A DNA stretch of 64,000 nt from Thermoprotei archaeon (GTDB lineage Archaea > Thermoproteota > Thermoprotei > Thermofilales > B15-G2). The stretch covers positions 5,466 to 69,465 of the forward strand of contig QMRV01000006.1 of the NCBI GenBank assembly GCA_003649445.1, read 5' to 3'. The notes beneath the pieces are model-generated. The model was not told the DNA's origin. It saw only the letters and a program-made list of their open reading frames with translations, and did no database searches. Shown one piece after another: positions 16,165 to 25,387 of this stretch. Numbering within the stretch: position 1 is the stretch's first letter; the number at the start of each line of letters is the position of its first letter. Both the position numbers and the translations under genes were made by a program.

Positions 16165-17431
16165 TCTCGAAGATAAGCTTGACTTCAGAGTAGCTACTCT
16201 AACTATTGAGAATATTTACAGAAAAGGGCTCAGTTTTGATAAGAGTTTCCTTGAGGCATGTAGAAAAGCAGGTGTAAGAGGAACTCCTTCAGCCTATAGT
16301 TTAGCGTGGAGATCTCTCTTATCGTGTTATTTAGCAGAAAAAGTAATGAAAGATAATAAGCTTGAGAACATTCCCTTGAGAAGAAAGAGTGCTTTTATAG
16401 TTGCTTTTAGATTAATTGTAGTAGAAAAGAAAAATTACTCGCCATTTATTTTTGGAGGACTAATACCTGGTAAGTTTCATAGAATTTTATCTAAGCTAAA
16501 AAATGTTAAAATAGATGATATAATAGATGAAGACAATAAAGTCAAAAAACTGTCTCTGCTTTACTCGCACCCACTATGGTTTGTTGAGAAAATGGTGAAA
16601 TGTCTAGGTGATAGGGAAACTGAAAAATTGCTTAAATCAAATGAATACTACTTCACTTGGCTTAGGGTAAATACACTCAAAACTTCGATAGAAAATGCTA
16701 TGAGAAAGCTTGAGAAAGAGGGAGTGCGTGTCACTTTAGATAAAGATTACCCTATCTTACTTAAAGTACTAGAGTCTAAGAAAACTATAGAAAATATTTC
16801 GCTAGTAAAGAGAGGATTAGTTATTCCTCAAGATAAAGCTAGTGTCGCAGTAGTTTACGCACTCGCGCCTTCTAAAGGAAAAACAATTATCGATGCTTGC
16901 GCAGCTCCAGGAGTAAAGACTAGTTTAATTGCTCAATTAATGGAAAATAAGGGACGAATTATCGCACTAGATATCAGTTCAAGTAGATTGGCTCAAATGA
17001 AGAGTCTTTTAAAGAAGCTTGGAGCAAAAAACATCGATATTGTTCAAGCAGATTCCGCTAAAGCCCATTTTAAGATAAAAGCTGACAAAGCTCTTATTGA
17101 TGCTCCTTGCAGCAATAGTGGTGCTATAAGAAAAGACCCCGCCTTAAGAATCACGCTAAGGAAAATAGATCTTGATAAATTCTCGCGAGTACAGTTTTCA
17201 CTAGTAGCTAATATCGTCAATTATGCGAATGAAGTAGTTTACGCGACCTGCTCGCTTGCTCCAGAAGAGGGAGAAGAAATAGTCAGCAAATTTAAAGACA
17301 ACTTAATCGACTTAAAGTACTTAAAAGCCAGCAGTGGCTACGGAAAATATGCTTTTTGTAAATATGTCAGAAGATTTTTCCCGCATCTTCATCAAAGCAT
17401 AGGCTTTTTTATCGCGAAAATTTCTTTATAA
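16151..17431 (+). CDS. NSUN/RsmB-type RNA cytosine-C5 methyltransferase
   Basis: The 426 residues contain an N-terminal NusB-like helical part (1-130), a PUA/ferredoxin-like linker and a SAM methyltransferase domain. Motif I reads DACAAPGVKTSL at 248-259. The two cysteines of the m5C mechanism are present: Cys320 in DAPCSNSGAIRKDP (release) and Cys367 in ATCSLAPEE (nucleophile). The target could be rRNA or tRNA. The overlap with the isomerase gene suggests cotranscription, without an obvious functional link. Confidence 0.87.
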   Translation: MRLSSLEDKLDFRVATLTIENIYRKGLSFDKSFLEACRKAGVRGTPSAYSLAWRSLLSCYLAEKVMKDNKLENIPLRRKSAFIVAFRLIVVEKKNYSPFIFGGLIPGKFHRILSKLKNVKIDDIIDEDNKVKKLSLLYSHPLWFVEKMVKCLGDRETEKLLKSNEYYFTWLRVNTLKTSIENAMRKLEKEGVRVTLDKDYPILLKVLESKKTIENISLVKRGLVIPQDKASVAVVYALAPSKGKTIIDACAAPGVKTSLIAQLMENKGRIIALDISSSRLAQMKSLLKKLGAKNIDIVQADSAKAHFKIKADKALIDAPCSNSGAIRKDPALRITLRKIDLDKFSRVQFSLVANIVNYANEVVYATCSLAPEEGEEIVSKFKDNLIDLKYLKASSGYGKYAFCKYVRRFFPHLHQSIGFFIAKISL

Positions 17432-17743
17432 CTAGTACTCGATAGTGAAGCGCGGAGGCAATATTCTTTCTGACCTGCAGCGAGGACACTTACTCGGCTT
17501 ATGTGGTTTTGTTAAGTTCTTAAACACGTAGCCGCAGTTAGCGCACTGAGGAGGCTCCATGTATAGAACGCCTCCTTTTCTCCGAACTGTTTTTGCTATA
17601 TGTTTTAAGTCCTCGTAGATGCTTTTGACTTCACGCGGATCATAAATCCCTATGGCGGCGGCAATTTCATTTACTGTTAAAGGTCTATTTGTTTCAGAAA
17701 GTACTCTCATTATCTTTTCTCTACGGCTTTCGTTTAAGCTCAC
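17432..17743 (-). CDS. HTH protein fused to a zinc ribbon (COG3357 type)
   Basis: The 103 residues comprise a winged helix (8-60, PLTVNEIAAAIGIYDPREVKSIYEDL) and a zinc ribbon with C67-x2-C70 and C86-x2-C89. This is the domain order of an archaeal predicted transcriptional regulator family (COG3357). Its start overlaps the Tpt1 gene by 23 bp, so both are made from one transcript. Target and ligand unknown. Confidence 0.82.
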   Translation of the reverse strand: MSLNESRREKIMRVLSETNRPLTVNEIAAAIGIYDPREVKSIYEDLKHIAKTVRRKGGVLYMEPPQCANCGYVFKNLTKPHKPSKCPRCRSERILPPRFTIEY

Positions 17744-18428
17744 GGCTATCGAGGCTTTCTAGTGTACTAGATTTTATAACTTTAACTATACAGCTCGGTG
17801 GCACGTAGTCTGTTAAATATATCGTGTTCGTCGCCCTAAATATACGATGCCCTTTCTGACGTAGCTTCTCAGCATCTATTACAAGTATTACTGGAGGTTT
17901 CTTTCTTCTAGAAGCATTGAGATACGCCTCTTCAAGCGATGAAGTTAAGTGAACTTTTAGTCGCTTCATAGGCTTAATACCTTCTTTCAGTATTCCGCTT
18001 AACGCGTCAATCGTTGTTCCGTGGTAGAGTATTTTAACTGAGTTATCTTCATTTAGCTTGATGCTCACTTGAACGCTGTGCCCGTATCTTGCCCTGATTT
18101 CGTTGCCTCTAATTTCGAACCTTTGCTTAGGGCATAGCTTTGCTACCGCTATGACATGCTCTTCTGTTAACCATGAGTAGAGATGTCTTCTAGGCCATCT
18201 TTCCTTAATTGCTCTAACTAATTCAGATATCTCTACGAAACCTTCGTTATCTAGTTTGAGTCCTATACTTTCAGGTATGTGTCTCAGTAACGCTGAGAGA
18301 AGTTTACTTAACCTAAGTCTAGTGCTCGCGTCTATTAGCAGCTTACATGGAGTATTGCAGTGAGTGGGCGACTCAGTATACTCTCCGCATACTCTACACT
18401 TGTATATGTTCTTCAGTTCTCTGTTCAT
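17721..18428 (-). CDS. kptA: Tpt1/KptA RNA 2'-phosphotransferase
   Basis: KptA uses NAD+ to remove 2'-phosphates from RNA; some homologues instead ADP-ribosylate 5'-phosphate RNA ends. The 235 residues show SALLRHIPESIGLKLD at 45-60, RARYGHS at 112-118 and LYHGTT at 134-139, all catalytic-core signatures. Residues 11-28 add a small zinc-binding knot (C11, C14, C24, C28) ahead of the core. Since archaeal tRNA ligation does not leave a 2'-phosphate, the native substrate is open. It is followed by the HTH zinc-ribbon gene. Confidence 0.88.
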   Translation of the reverse strand: MNRELKNIYKCRVCGEYTESPTHCNTPCKLLIDASTRLRLSKLLSALLRHIPESIGLKLDNEGFVEISELVRAIKERWPRRHLYSWLTEEHVIAVAKLCPKQRFEIRGNEIRARYGHSVQVSIKLNEDNSVKILYHGTTIDALSGILKEGIKPMKRLKVHLTSSLEEAYLNASRRKKPPVILVIDAEKLRQKGHRIFRATNTIYLTDYVPPSCIVKVIKSSTLESLDSRELKRKP

Positions 18429-18434
18429 TTAGAT

Positions 18435-18845
18435 TTAAATAGGCGCTGGGTATCTGGGTGCTCCTCTCGAAGCCCTTTCTCTTAGAGGGAGACGAAGCAT
18501 TAATGGGATTTTTCCTTCTTCTTCTAGTTTCTTTAAGTAGTCTCTATATTCGCTAGTGTGCTTAATATCAAACTTTATTAGCTCATACATAATGTCCCAT
18601 AATTTTGCGCGAAGCTCTCTTAGCATTGGCTTAGGCATAAGGTAGAGTACCATGGGGTTCTCTAGCCAGGTATCAAAGTCTCTTATAATATCGTTTATGT
18701 ACCTGCAAGCAACTCTAGTTGCCAGCAGTAGCGATAGTCTATCAGCTTCTTCGAGCTCTTTTTCCATATTCTTGAGTAGATCGAGATTCTTCTTTTGTGT
18801 CTCTATCCAAGAATTAAGTCTTGTGAAAATATCTGCTAAGCTCAT
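18435..18845 (-). CDS. small helical protein, unknown
   Basis: The 136 residues are predicted to be almost entirely helical, with heptad-like charge patterning over residues 5-110 and a flexible Pro/Arg tail. It lies 6 bp upstream of the kptA start and probably leads a three-gene operon with kptA and the HTH zinc-ribbon gene. No family recognised. A four-helix bundle is a reasonable structural guess. Confidence 0.6.
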   Translation of the reverse strand: MSLADIFTRLNSWIETQKKNLDLLKNMEKELEEADRLSLLLATRVACRYINDIIRDFDTWLENPMVLYLMPKPMLRELRAKLWDIMYELIKFDIKHTSEYRDYLKKLEEEGKIPLMLRLPLRERASRGAPRYPAPI

Positions 18846-18987
18846 AATCTGCTACTATTCTCTCTCTTCCCTCTATTTAAGCTTTCCACTCTCCATTGCT
18901 CCGCTAAAGTCTTAGTAAATTACTTCATTCAGTAAAGGTCTTCAAAATAAATAAATTTGGTGTGTACGTTGTATAGTGTGATGTGAA

Positions 18988-19710
18988 GTGAAGCTAGTTA
19001 ACACAATAAATATACTTTCAAGTGAACGCGGAGACATAGTCAAAAGTATTTCTTCTTATCTTACATCAGAGACCCCTATACCCGAGAATACTCTCCTTAT
19101 GCTTAAACTACCTAGTTCTCTTGAATTTAAACAGTTTCATCCAGAGCCACCTACGTTTATCAAAAATGTGGGAGAAGAGAAAATAGTAGGCTGGAAGATA
19201 ACTCCTTATTTGCGCTTTGTTAGAAACACTCCCTTGTTTTCATACGGCATCAGGATAGATACAGAGTACGAGCTTCAAAGAAAAATAATGGAGATCAAAT
19301 ACATAGACTTAAAGTCTATTGGTGAAAACATATTTAAATTGAATATTTTATTGAAATCCAGCATATTAAGAAAATTTAGACTAATAGTAGGTCCCCTGCC
19401 TCAGAACTATTTTGGCTTAAAATACGAGATTATAGAAAAGAAAGGCTGTAAAGAGAAGTTGTGTAATGTTAAAGGACTAGGATTCACCAGAGTGTATATT
19501 TTTGAAAGCAAAGGCAGTTTTCTAGAGGGATCTATTAAAATAAAGCTTGAGCCCGGACCCAGATTTTTCACCATTTTGCCTCTCTTTCTTCAAGGAATTA
19601 TTTCTAAGAAAGAAAACTTCATAAAAGCTAAAGTTTCAGGAGCAAAGCTTTTAGTTCTAAATAGAGTAAACTTTGATTTACCTGATTACTATTTGAGTTT
19701 AGCGAAGTAG
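18988..19710 (+). CDS. unknown beta-rich protein
   Basis: The 240-residue frame starts at GTG 18988. The sequence is beta-rich (LMLKLPSSLEFKQFHPEP, RVYIFESKGSFLEGSIKIKLE) with no membrane helix and no signal peptide. There is a Cys pair, KGCKEKLCN near 151-159. The 3' end overlaps the endonuclease IV gene by 12 bp in convergent orientation. No family recognised, so only its coding nature is claimed. Confidence 0.58.
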   Translation: MKLVNTINILSSERGDIVKSISSYLTSETPIPENTLLMLKLPSSLEFKQFHPEPPTFIKNVGEEKIVGWKITPYLRFVRNTPLFSYGIRIDTEYELQRKIMEIKYIDLKSIGENIFKLNILLKSSILRKFRLIVGPLPQNYFGLKYEIIEKKGCKEKLCNVKGLGFTRVYIFESKGSFLEGSIKIKLEPGPRFFTILPLFLQGIISKKENFIKAKVSGAKLLVLNRVNFDLPDYYLSLAK

Positions 19711-20556
19711 ACCTTTTTCTTTTAATATTTTGATCAGTATTTCTTTCATTACTAAGGCATCTTCATCTAGCAACGGAGACTCTGAAATAATTGTGGAGAT
19801 ATATCCTGTTTCAGCAATAGCTTTCGCTAAGTCCTTGAACTCCGGTCCGTAATCTTCTTCAGCCATTATACGATGTTTTCTTTCTCCTGACTCTCCAAAC
19901 TCTACTCTGGTAAAGTGGCAGTGAAGATTCTTCGCAACATCACTTCCAAGCTCTCTTTCTATTCTTTCAAGAACTTTAATAAAATCGTCATGTGTTTTAA
20001 GTACTCCTTGATCTCGTGCATGTAAGTGCGCCCAGTCGATGACAGGAACGAGTATATCTATTTTCTGCGCCGCTCTAATTACTTCATCAAGGCTACCAAA
20101 CTGGCTTTTCTTACCCATTACCTCGGCTCCCAGAAGTATTTTTCCCTCTATAGTACTTATTCTATCAGCTATCTCTTTGAGCGCCGAAATAAAGCGTTCA
20201 AAGGCTTCTTCAGACGATTGTCCCTTATATGCCCCGGGATGAAATACTACTATTTCAGCGCCCATCCAGCTAGCTGCTCTAACAGACTCAACTATTCGCT
20301 CGATACTTTTCTCAAACTTTTCTTTCTCCTTGCTGCATAAGTTAACATAGTAGGGTGCGTGTACACTGAGTTTAACATTAAATTTTCTAGCTTCTTCGCC
20401 GAGCTTTCTCGCATCCTCCTCTTTTATTTTGACTCCGTAAACTGCTTGATATTCAAAAGCATCTAAGCCTTTTTCTCTCAGGTATTTTGGTATACCTTCT
20501 ACCTTGCCTTTGTATTTTAAAGGCTTTCCCGCAGGACCAAATCGCGGAATGCGCAT
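19699..20556 (-). CDS. nfo: endonuclease IV (AP endonuclease)
   Basis: Endonuclease IV cleaves 5' of abasic sites using a trinuclear zinc site. The 285 residues fold as a TIM barrel, and the metal ligands can be traced: H66 (SVHAPYY), H106 (VVFHPGAY), E145 (GAEVMG), D174 and H177 (VIDWAH), H212/H214 (HCHF), H228 and E259. Length is normal. It is a single gene in the minus direction and belongs with the other repair genes in this window. Confidence 0.93.
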   Translation of the reverse strand: MRIPRFGPAGKPLKYKGKVEGIPKYLREKGLDAFEYQAVYGVKIKEEDARKLGEEARKFNVKLSVHAPYYVNLCSKEKEKFEKSIERIVESVRAASWMGAEIVVFHPGAYKGQSSEEAFERFISALKEIADRISTIEGKILLGAEVMGKKSQFGSLDEVIRAAQKIDILVPVIDWAHLHARDQGVLKTHDDFIKVLERIERELGSDVAKNLHCHFTRVEFGESGERKHRIMAEEDYGPEFKDLAKAIAETGYISTIISESPLLDEDALVMKEILIKILKEKGLLR

Positions 20557-20631
20557 ATCTACTTCAAACTACACACTAGTGCTCTATACGCTTTATGCTT
20601 CTTTTCACCTCAGATATACTGGCGTAGTTCG

Positions 20632-21516
20632 CTAACTTTGCTGAATTAGAGCCCTGTAGGCTTTTTCAAAAATCTTTGGAAATACTTTTATAGAATACTT
20701 TCTTTCAAGTGCTACTACTTCGGGCGAATTTATGTCCTTAGTTATGCCTAAGTACTTGCCTCTCTGTATGGAATATTCTTTAAGTACTGCACGAATTTCA
20801 TTAATAATCGGGTGCTCGAATTTTATTTCGGAAGATATATCAACTATTCTTTTTGCGAGAGAAGCAAATATGAAAGCTGAGTATTTTTCTTCAAGACGGT
20901 ACATATGTAGGCTATTTTCACCATATTTATTTAAAACCTCTTTTCTAATGTTATAGAATTCTTTCACTTTCTCTAGACTGTATTTTATTACTTTGAGAAG
21001 CGCTTCTTTAGATAACTTGCTTTCACTCCATTTTTCATAGTAAACTATTTCTTCAACAAATCTTTTTCCCGGATCTGTTAGTTTTTCTTCGGGAAAGCCT
21101 ATTGTAACTATATAGTGTACTTTAGTGTTCTCCGGTATACCGAGTATCTTTTTTACAGAATTTTTGTCAAAAGCTCCTATCCAGCAGCCTTCTAGCCCAA
21201 GCGCATGAGCCATTATTAATACATTTTCTATTGCCGCTGAAACGTCTACTAGTCTTCCTCCGCAGAAAACTAGCACCAAGGGCGCTTCCTCTATGAACTC
21301 TTGGTTAAGAGATACCTTTGTTAACTGTTTTTTAGTCTCGGGATTTGTTACAAGTATTATCTTCCAGTCTGCTTTATTTCCTCCTGATGGAGCATATGAG
21401 GCTGCTTCTAGCAGCATTTCAATATACTTCGCGGGTACTTCTCGGGAAGAATATTTACGAACACTTCTTCTTTCCTTGAGTAATTTCAATACTTCTTCAG
21501 CCTTTTTCTCCTGCAC
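20632..21516 (-). CDS. nitroreductase-family protein with a C-terminal helical extension
   Basis: Residues 10-165 match the FMN nitroreductase fold (RRSVRKYSSREV, APSGGNKADWKIIL, GLEGCWIGAFD). Residues 170-294 add a long helical domain absent from the 180-residue paralogue at 2927. The extension has no recognised motif and may mediate assembly or substrate choice. Start is ATG at 21516. A single-gene unit; the substrate is unknown. Confidence 0.8.
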   Translation of the reverse strand: MQEKKAEEVLKLLKERRSVRKYSSREVPAKYIEMLLEAASYAPSGGNKADWKIILVTNPETKKQLTKVSLNQEFIEEAPLVLVFCGGRLVDVSAAIENVLIMAHALGLEGCWIGAFDKNSVKKILGIPENTKVHYIVTIGFPEEKLTDPGKRFVEEIVYYEKWSESKLSKEALLKVIKYSLEKVKEFYNIRKEVLNKYGENSLHMYRLEEKYSAFIFASLAKRIVDISSEIKFEHPIINEIRAVLKEYSIQRGKYLGITKDINSPEVVALERKYSIKVFPKIFEKAYRALIQQS

Positions 21517-21582
21517 AGTAAATGTACCTTTGTTAAAACAAATATTTGTTTGGACTAAAGCTTAAGATTGCACTTAAATAGC

Positions 21583-22593
21583 TTAGAGAGGTTTTGCTAT
21601 ATAGAGATTATGTTTATTAGCAATTATTTTCACATACATTTTTGTTCCAATGGGTACTTGTGTTTCTACAACTGTTATTACTCGCTGCCGCTTTTTGTCT
21701 ACTGCAAGTAGTTCTCCCTTGAGCCATCCTTTTTCAACTATTTCTACCAACACTTTTTCTCCTTTTTGATACAGTATAGGTATCATCGGACGTTTGTGTA
21801 TGCCAAAGTCTTCAGGCCTTAGTATTAATTTAGTTTTATACTTCTTCTCAAGCTCTGCTAGTTTTCTATAAAATTGACCCCAGCTCATTAGTTTTACACC
21901 TCTAGGCTTTCTACCCCTCTTATGAGCCTCGTACTTTTGTATACCTAGTGCTGGCCACTTTTTGCCTGCACCTATTTTAAGGGCATACTCTATTATTTTG
22001 GGGATTTCATGGTCATTGATTCCGGGAACCCATACGGGCGCTATTAGCAGATCTATGTTGGGTTTACTCGCAATGTACTCAGCTATTCTCATTACGTGGT
22101 GTAGATCATAGCGCTCTGTTCCGGCGAGCTTTTTTGCTAATAGAGGATCCAGAGCATCTATCGACAAATTTATTCTCGAAAGCCCTGCTTCTGCCAGCTC
22201 GTCGACTATTTTTTCTGTAAGAAGCACTCCGTGAGTTTGAAGAGAAATAACTTCTACTCCTTTCACTTCTGAAAGTCTCTGGACTAGTTCCACTAAACGC
22301 GGATACGCCAGCGGATCTCCTACGGTGTCTATATGGGCCTCTATTTTCTTTTCCCCTTTAAACTTCACTATATACTCAAACCACTCTATAAGCAGGTCTA
22401 AGTCGACAACATATTCTGTTAACCTATGTCTTGACTTGGGGCCAGCATCAGTAGAACAGAAAATGCATGAAAGAGGACACATTGAAGAAGGTCTTACTTG
22501 AATGACATTAGTTCCTCTGTCAATTAACCCGAAAGCTATACACCCAATTAAGGGAAGATCTTCCACGAATACTGTTCTTCTGCAACAGGGCAT
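21583..22593 (-). CDS. radical SAM protein with C-terminal TRAM domain (COG2100 type)
   Basis: The 336 residues have the radical SAM motif C39-x3-C43-x2-C46 (MCPLSCIFC), followed by a TIM-barrel part with IDTVGDPLAYPRL and SLQTHGVLL. Residues about 278-336 form a TRAM-like beta barrel, an RNA-binding module, so the enzyme probably modifies an RNA. Two cysteines at the very N terminus (C3, C4) and C18 are extra. It is divergent from truA, with 55 bp between the starts. Confidence 0.83.
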   Translation of the reverse strand: MPCCRRTVFVEDLPLIGCIAFGLIDRGTNVIQVRPSSMCPLSCIFCSTDAGPKSRHRLTEYVVDLDLLIEWFEYIVKFKGEKKIEAHIDTVGDPLAYPRLVELVQRLSEVKGVEVISLQTHGVLLTEKIVDELAEAGLSRINLSIDALDPLLAKKLAGTERYDLHHVMRIAEYIASKPNIDLLIAPVWVPGINDHEIPKIIEYALKIGAGKKWPALGIQKYEAHKRGRKPRGVKLMSWGQFYRKLAELEKKYKTKLILRPEDFGIHKRPMIPILYQKGEKVLVEIVEKGWLKGELLAVDKKRQRVITVVETQVPIGTKMYVKIIANKHNLYIAKPL

Positions 22594-22648
22594 TACTCGT
22601 CTATTTACTGCGAGGCAAGTCTAAATACTTTTTAGGCGAACTACTATC

Positions 22649-23443
22649 GTGCTGAAATACGCAGCTAAAGTATTTTTCGACGGGAGGTTAGGCGACTGGA
22701 GATATATGCAGATGAAAATCAAGTATGCTTTGAAAGCTAGCCGTATATCTACTTCAGAAAAACTACCACTTGCCTCAAGAACCGATGCGGGAGTCTGGTG
22801 TCTTGGTCAAGTAGTAGCTTTTTACTCTAATGTAGTTCTTCGGAATCTCAAAAGGATTAATGTATTTTTGCCTCGCGGACTAGCTCTTTATGCTTTAGCC
22901 GAAGTTGACGAAAAGTTTTCTCCCCGTAAAGCAGAAAGCAGAACATATGTGTACATAATACCTTACTTTGGTGAAAACATAGACACCATTAAAAGGGCCG
23001 CAGAGCTCTTTATAGGCACCCACGATTTTTGGAATTTCTCCATAGCCACTCGAAGAGAGAATACTATTAGGACAATATACAAAATAAAAGTAGAGAAAAT
23101 ACCTGATTTTTTAATAATTACTTTTCGAGGTAAAGGATTTTTAAATAAAATGATAAGAAAAATTGCCTGGTGCTTAGTAGCTGCAGGCAGAGGAGATATA
23201 GACTTAGATTTCATTGAAGACAGATTAGAGAGAAAAGTAGACTCCAAGGTGCCTTCACTGCCTCCAGAAGGCCTCTTTCTACTTGATGTCGAGTACTCTC
23301 CTAGAATACTTTTCAGCTATGATAAAAACACTCTAAATGATATCTTACACTACTTGAAAACTCAGCATACTCTTCTCAAGACTCTTGCTTTCCTCTGCAG
23401 TAGTTTTATCCAGAAAATATCCTCTTATTTTGAAAATACATAG
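22649..23443 (+). CDS. truA: tRNA pseudouridine synthase, TruA family
   Basis: TruA makes pseudouridine in the tRNA anticodon arm. The 264 residues contain the catalytic Asp46 in SRTDAGVW, and IGTHDFWNFS and TFRGKGFLNKMIRKI in the C-terminal half, all family signatures. Start is GTG 22649. The C-terminal 40 residues are a less conserved tail. The RNA-modifying radical SAM gene is its divergent neighbour. Confidence 0.9.
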   Translation: MLKYAAKVFFDGRLGDWRYMQMKIKYALKASRISTSEKLPLASRTDAGVWCLGQVVAFYSNVVLRNLKRINVFLPRGLALYALAEVDEKFSPRKAESRTYVYIIPYFGENIDTIKRAAELFIGTHDFWNFSIATRRENTIRTIYKIKVEKIPDFLIITFRGKGFLNKMIRKIAWCLVAAGRGDIDLDFIEDRLERKVDSKVPSLPPEGLFLLDVEYSPRILFSYDKNTLNDILHYLKTQHTLLKTLAFLCSSFIQKISSYFENT

Positions 23444-23484
23444 AAAAACTTTAATTTAACACAAGCACGATTAGAGTTAGACAT

Positions 23485-24009
23485 ATGAGAAAATATGACG
23501 AGTACCTTAAAGCCGAAGTAAAAGGTATTTATCGAGTTGTCTTCAGAGATAAGTATCTTTCTAGACTAAGTATCTTCGTTAGACCTGTTTATGTAATACT
23601 TCTCGCCTGTCCTGAATGGGGAGACTTGGTTCTGCCCATTTACATTAATGAACCGGAGGCAATGTCTATTCAAATGGCTCTTGAAGGATTTAAGCCGCAA
23701 AGACCTCTTACTCACGACTTAATTCTTTCTATGCTTGAGTCTCTCGGAATAACTATAGAAAAAGTGACAGTTGACGGTGTGATAAGTGGAGTATATGTAG
23801 CGACTATAGTTTTACGTGATGACCGTAAATCTAAGCCCGAATACAAGTACATAGATGCAAGACCTTCAGACTCCATAGCTTTAGCTGTTAGAGCAGGCGC
23901 ACCCATCTACGTAGCTAGACACCTGGTCGAGTACACTGTTCCTGCAGACCAATTCGACTATGAGGAAAATGAATCTACTTCGGAAGAAGACTCTCTTTAC
24001 GAAGAGTAA
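23485..24009 (+). CDS. DUF151 bifunctional nuclease-like protein
   Basis: The 174 residues match the DUF151/bifunctional nuclease family: VLLACPEWGDLVLPIYI, PEAMSIQMALEGFKPQRPLTHDL and YIDARPSDSIALAVRAGAPIYV. Members of the family in plants and bacteria have DNase and RNase activity; in archaea the role is unproven. The final 20 residues are very acidic (EENESTSEEDS). Its end overlaps the convergent 185-residue gene by 13 bp. Confidence 0.85.
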   Translation: MRKYDEYLKAEVKGIYRVVFRDKYLSRLSIFVRPVYVILLACPEWGDLVLPIYINEPEAMSIQMALEGFKPQRPLTHDLILSMLESLGITIEKVTVDGVISGVYVATIVLRDDRKSKPEYKYIDARPSDSIALAVRAGAPIYVARHLVEYTVPADQFDYEENESTSEEDSLYEE

Positions 24010-24554
24010 TAGAGAGATTTGCTGCTTAGCAATGTTAGACCATATTTAAGGCTTTTTTCTCTAATTTTCTGCAATATTTCACTACACAGTGATTTTTTAT
24101 AAATTTTAATTATTAAAAAAGCTACTATATCTACCACTTTCGTAAAGTTTTCATTAAAAGAAATATAATCAAAAGAATTTAGCTTGAACGGAGGATGAAG
24201 TTTTGTACTTACTTCAATGTAAGTTTTAGCTATTTTCTTTTTGAAAGGGCCTGGTACTCCCTTAAATTGGTTAATTATTTTGAGTGTAAATGCTCTCCCT
24301 CGTTTCTTGGCTTTAATTAGCTCACTAAATCCGTTTTGAGAAAAAGCACCATACTTGCTATAAATGTAGTAGATTTCCAGTATATTTTCTAGACAAGCTC
24401 TTAGGTAAGTATACGCTGCTAAAGAATCTTTCTGATTAGCATGTTTAAGCGATTGTTTTAATAAGTAAAAACAAGCACTTACTTCGCTTGGATATTTTTT
24501 ATAGCTTTCTAGTAAATTAATAAGTTCTAATATTTCGCTAGGATTTTTACCCAT
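23997..24554 (-). CDS. helical protein of unknown function next to PCNA
   Basis: The 185 residues are predominantly helical, with KHANQKDSLAAYTYLRACLENILEIYYIYSKYG at about 34-66 resembling a HEPN-like or TPR-like helical pair. It lies 4 bp downstream of the PCNA gene on the same strand, so it is likely cotranscribed with the clamp. No catalytic motif (no R-x4-H) seen. The function is unknown. Confidence 0.6.
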   Translation of the reverse strand: MGKNPSEILELINLLESYKKYPSEVSACFYLLKQSLKHANQKDSLAAYTYLRACLENILEIYYIYSKYGAFSQNGFSELIKAKKRGRAFTLKIINQFKGVPGPFKKKIAKTYIEVSTKLHPPFKLNSFDYISFNENFTKVVDIVAFLIIKIYKKSLCSEILQKIREKSLKYGLTLLSSKSLYYSS

Positions 24555-24558
24555 TAGT

Positions 24559-25302
24559 TTACTCTGCTCTTGGAGCTAAGAAGTATCGTAGAATTCCGCC
24601 ACCAGCTATTTCAAATGTAAGCGAAATAGGCTTTGCTGTAGCGAACTCTACTGTCACTACATCAGATAGAGCCGAAGCCTTTTTGACCATATCTAGGAGG
24701 TACTCTAGGCTGTATGATGCGGTGCTGTTTTCTTGTACTTCGTATTCAAGGAGAGAGCCTCCTGCGAGAGAGAAGTCTACTGTTACTTCGCCTTTATCAC
24801 TTGAAGCAGATACTCTGAGTAAGTCTTCGGTAGCCTCAAATTTTACTGAATCGCTGACTAGATCTGCGTCGGAGAGAGCGTCTTTAAGTGAATCACTGAG
24901 CATTCTGGCTTTTACTTTAAAGTCTACTTTTATTGCAGGAATTTCTTCGGCAGGTATATCTAGTATTGGAAGCGAGAAAGTTCTGTCAGCTCTTCCCATA
25001 ATCTTTATTTTGAATCTGCTAGCTGATGTCGATAACTCTACTTTCTCGTCTTTTCTGGCTCTCTTCATAACCTTCTTTAATTCAGCGAAGTTTACTCCAA
25101 TTACAGTTTCTTCTTCGCACTCAAATTCTTCAAAAGCTGTCTGTGGAAGAGAGAGATCTACCATTGCTATACGTGAGGGATCTAGAGCTCTTAATGTTAG
25201 TCCGTCTGGCGTTATTTTAAAGCATGCTTCATCTATTAGCGCAGCTAAGCTTTCTACAAGATATTTCCACTCCCTAGCATCTCCAAATACTAGTCTCATC
25301 AA
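24559..25302 (-). CDS. pcn: PCNA sliding clamp
   Basis: PCNA encircles DNA and tethers polymerases, ligase and repair nucleases. The 247 residues cover two similar clamp halves: DGLTLRALDPSRIAMVDLSLP at 33-53, an interdomain connector, and a C-terminal LEYLLDMVKKA and GGGILRYFLAPR. Length matches archaeal PCNA. Only one copy is seen in the window; other paralogues elsewhere cannot be excluded. A TATA-like ATTTAAATAAA lies about 20 bp upstream of the start. Confidence 0.95.
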   Translation of the reverse strand: MMRLVFGDAREWKYLVESLAALIDEACFKITPDGLTLRALDPSRIAMVDLSLPQTAFEEFECEEETVIGVNFAELKKVMKRARKDEKVELSTSASRFKIKIMGRADRTFSLPILDIPAEEIPAIKVDFKVKARMLSDSLKDALSDADLVSDSVKFEATEDLLRVSASSDKGEVTVDFSLAGGSLLEYEVQENSTASYSLEYLLDMVKKASALSDVVTVEFATAKPISLTFEIAGGGILRYFLAPRAE

Positions 25303-25317
25303 GAGAATATCTTTTCT

Positions 25318-25330
25318 CCTTTATTTAAAT
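25318..25330 (-). promoter_or_regulatory. TATA box of the PCNA gene
   Basis: On the minus strand the segment reads GATTTAAATAAAGG, an AT-rich TATA element about 20 bp from the ATG at 25302. It suggests a leaderless or near-leaderless message. Confidence 0.4.
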
Positions 25331-25387
25331 CTAAGCTTTATTTAGCAGAAGTATATCTTGAAAAAGCCTTTGACTAGTTCAGCAAAA

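Noticed and set aside
24683..25345. A 220-residue open frame opposite the PCNA gene
   Set aside because: It is the antisense of a certain gene, has a Ser-rich composition caused by the opposite strand, and shows no promoter or family.
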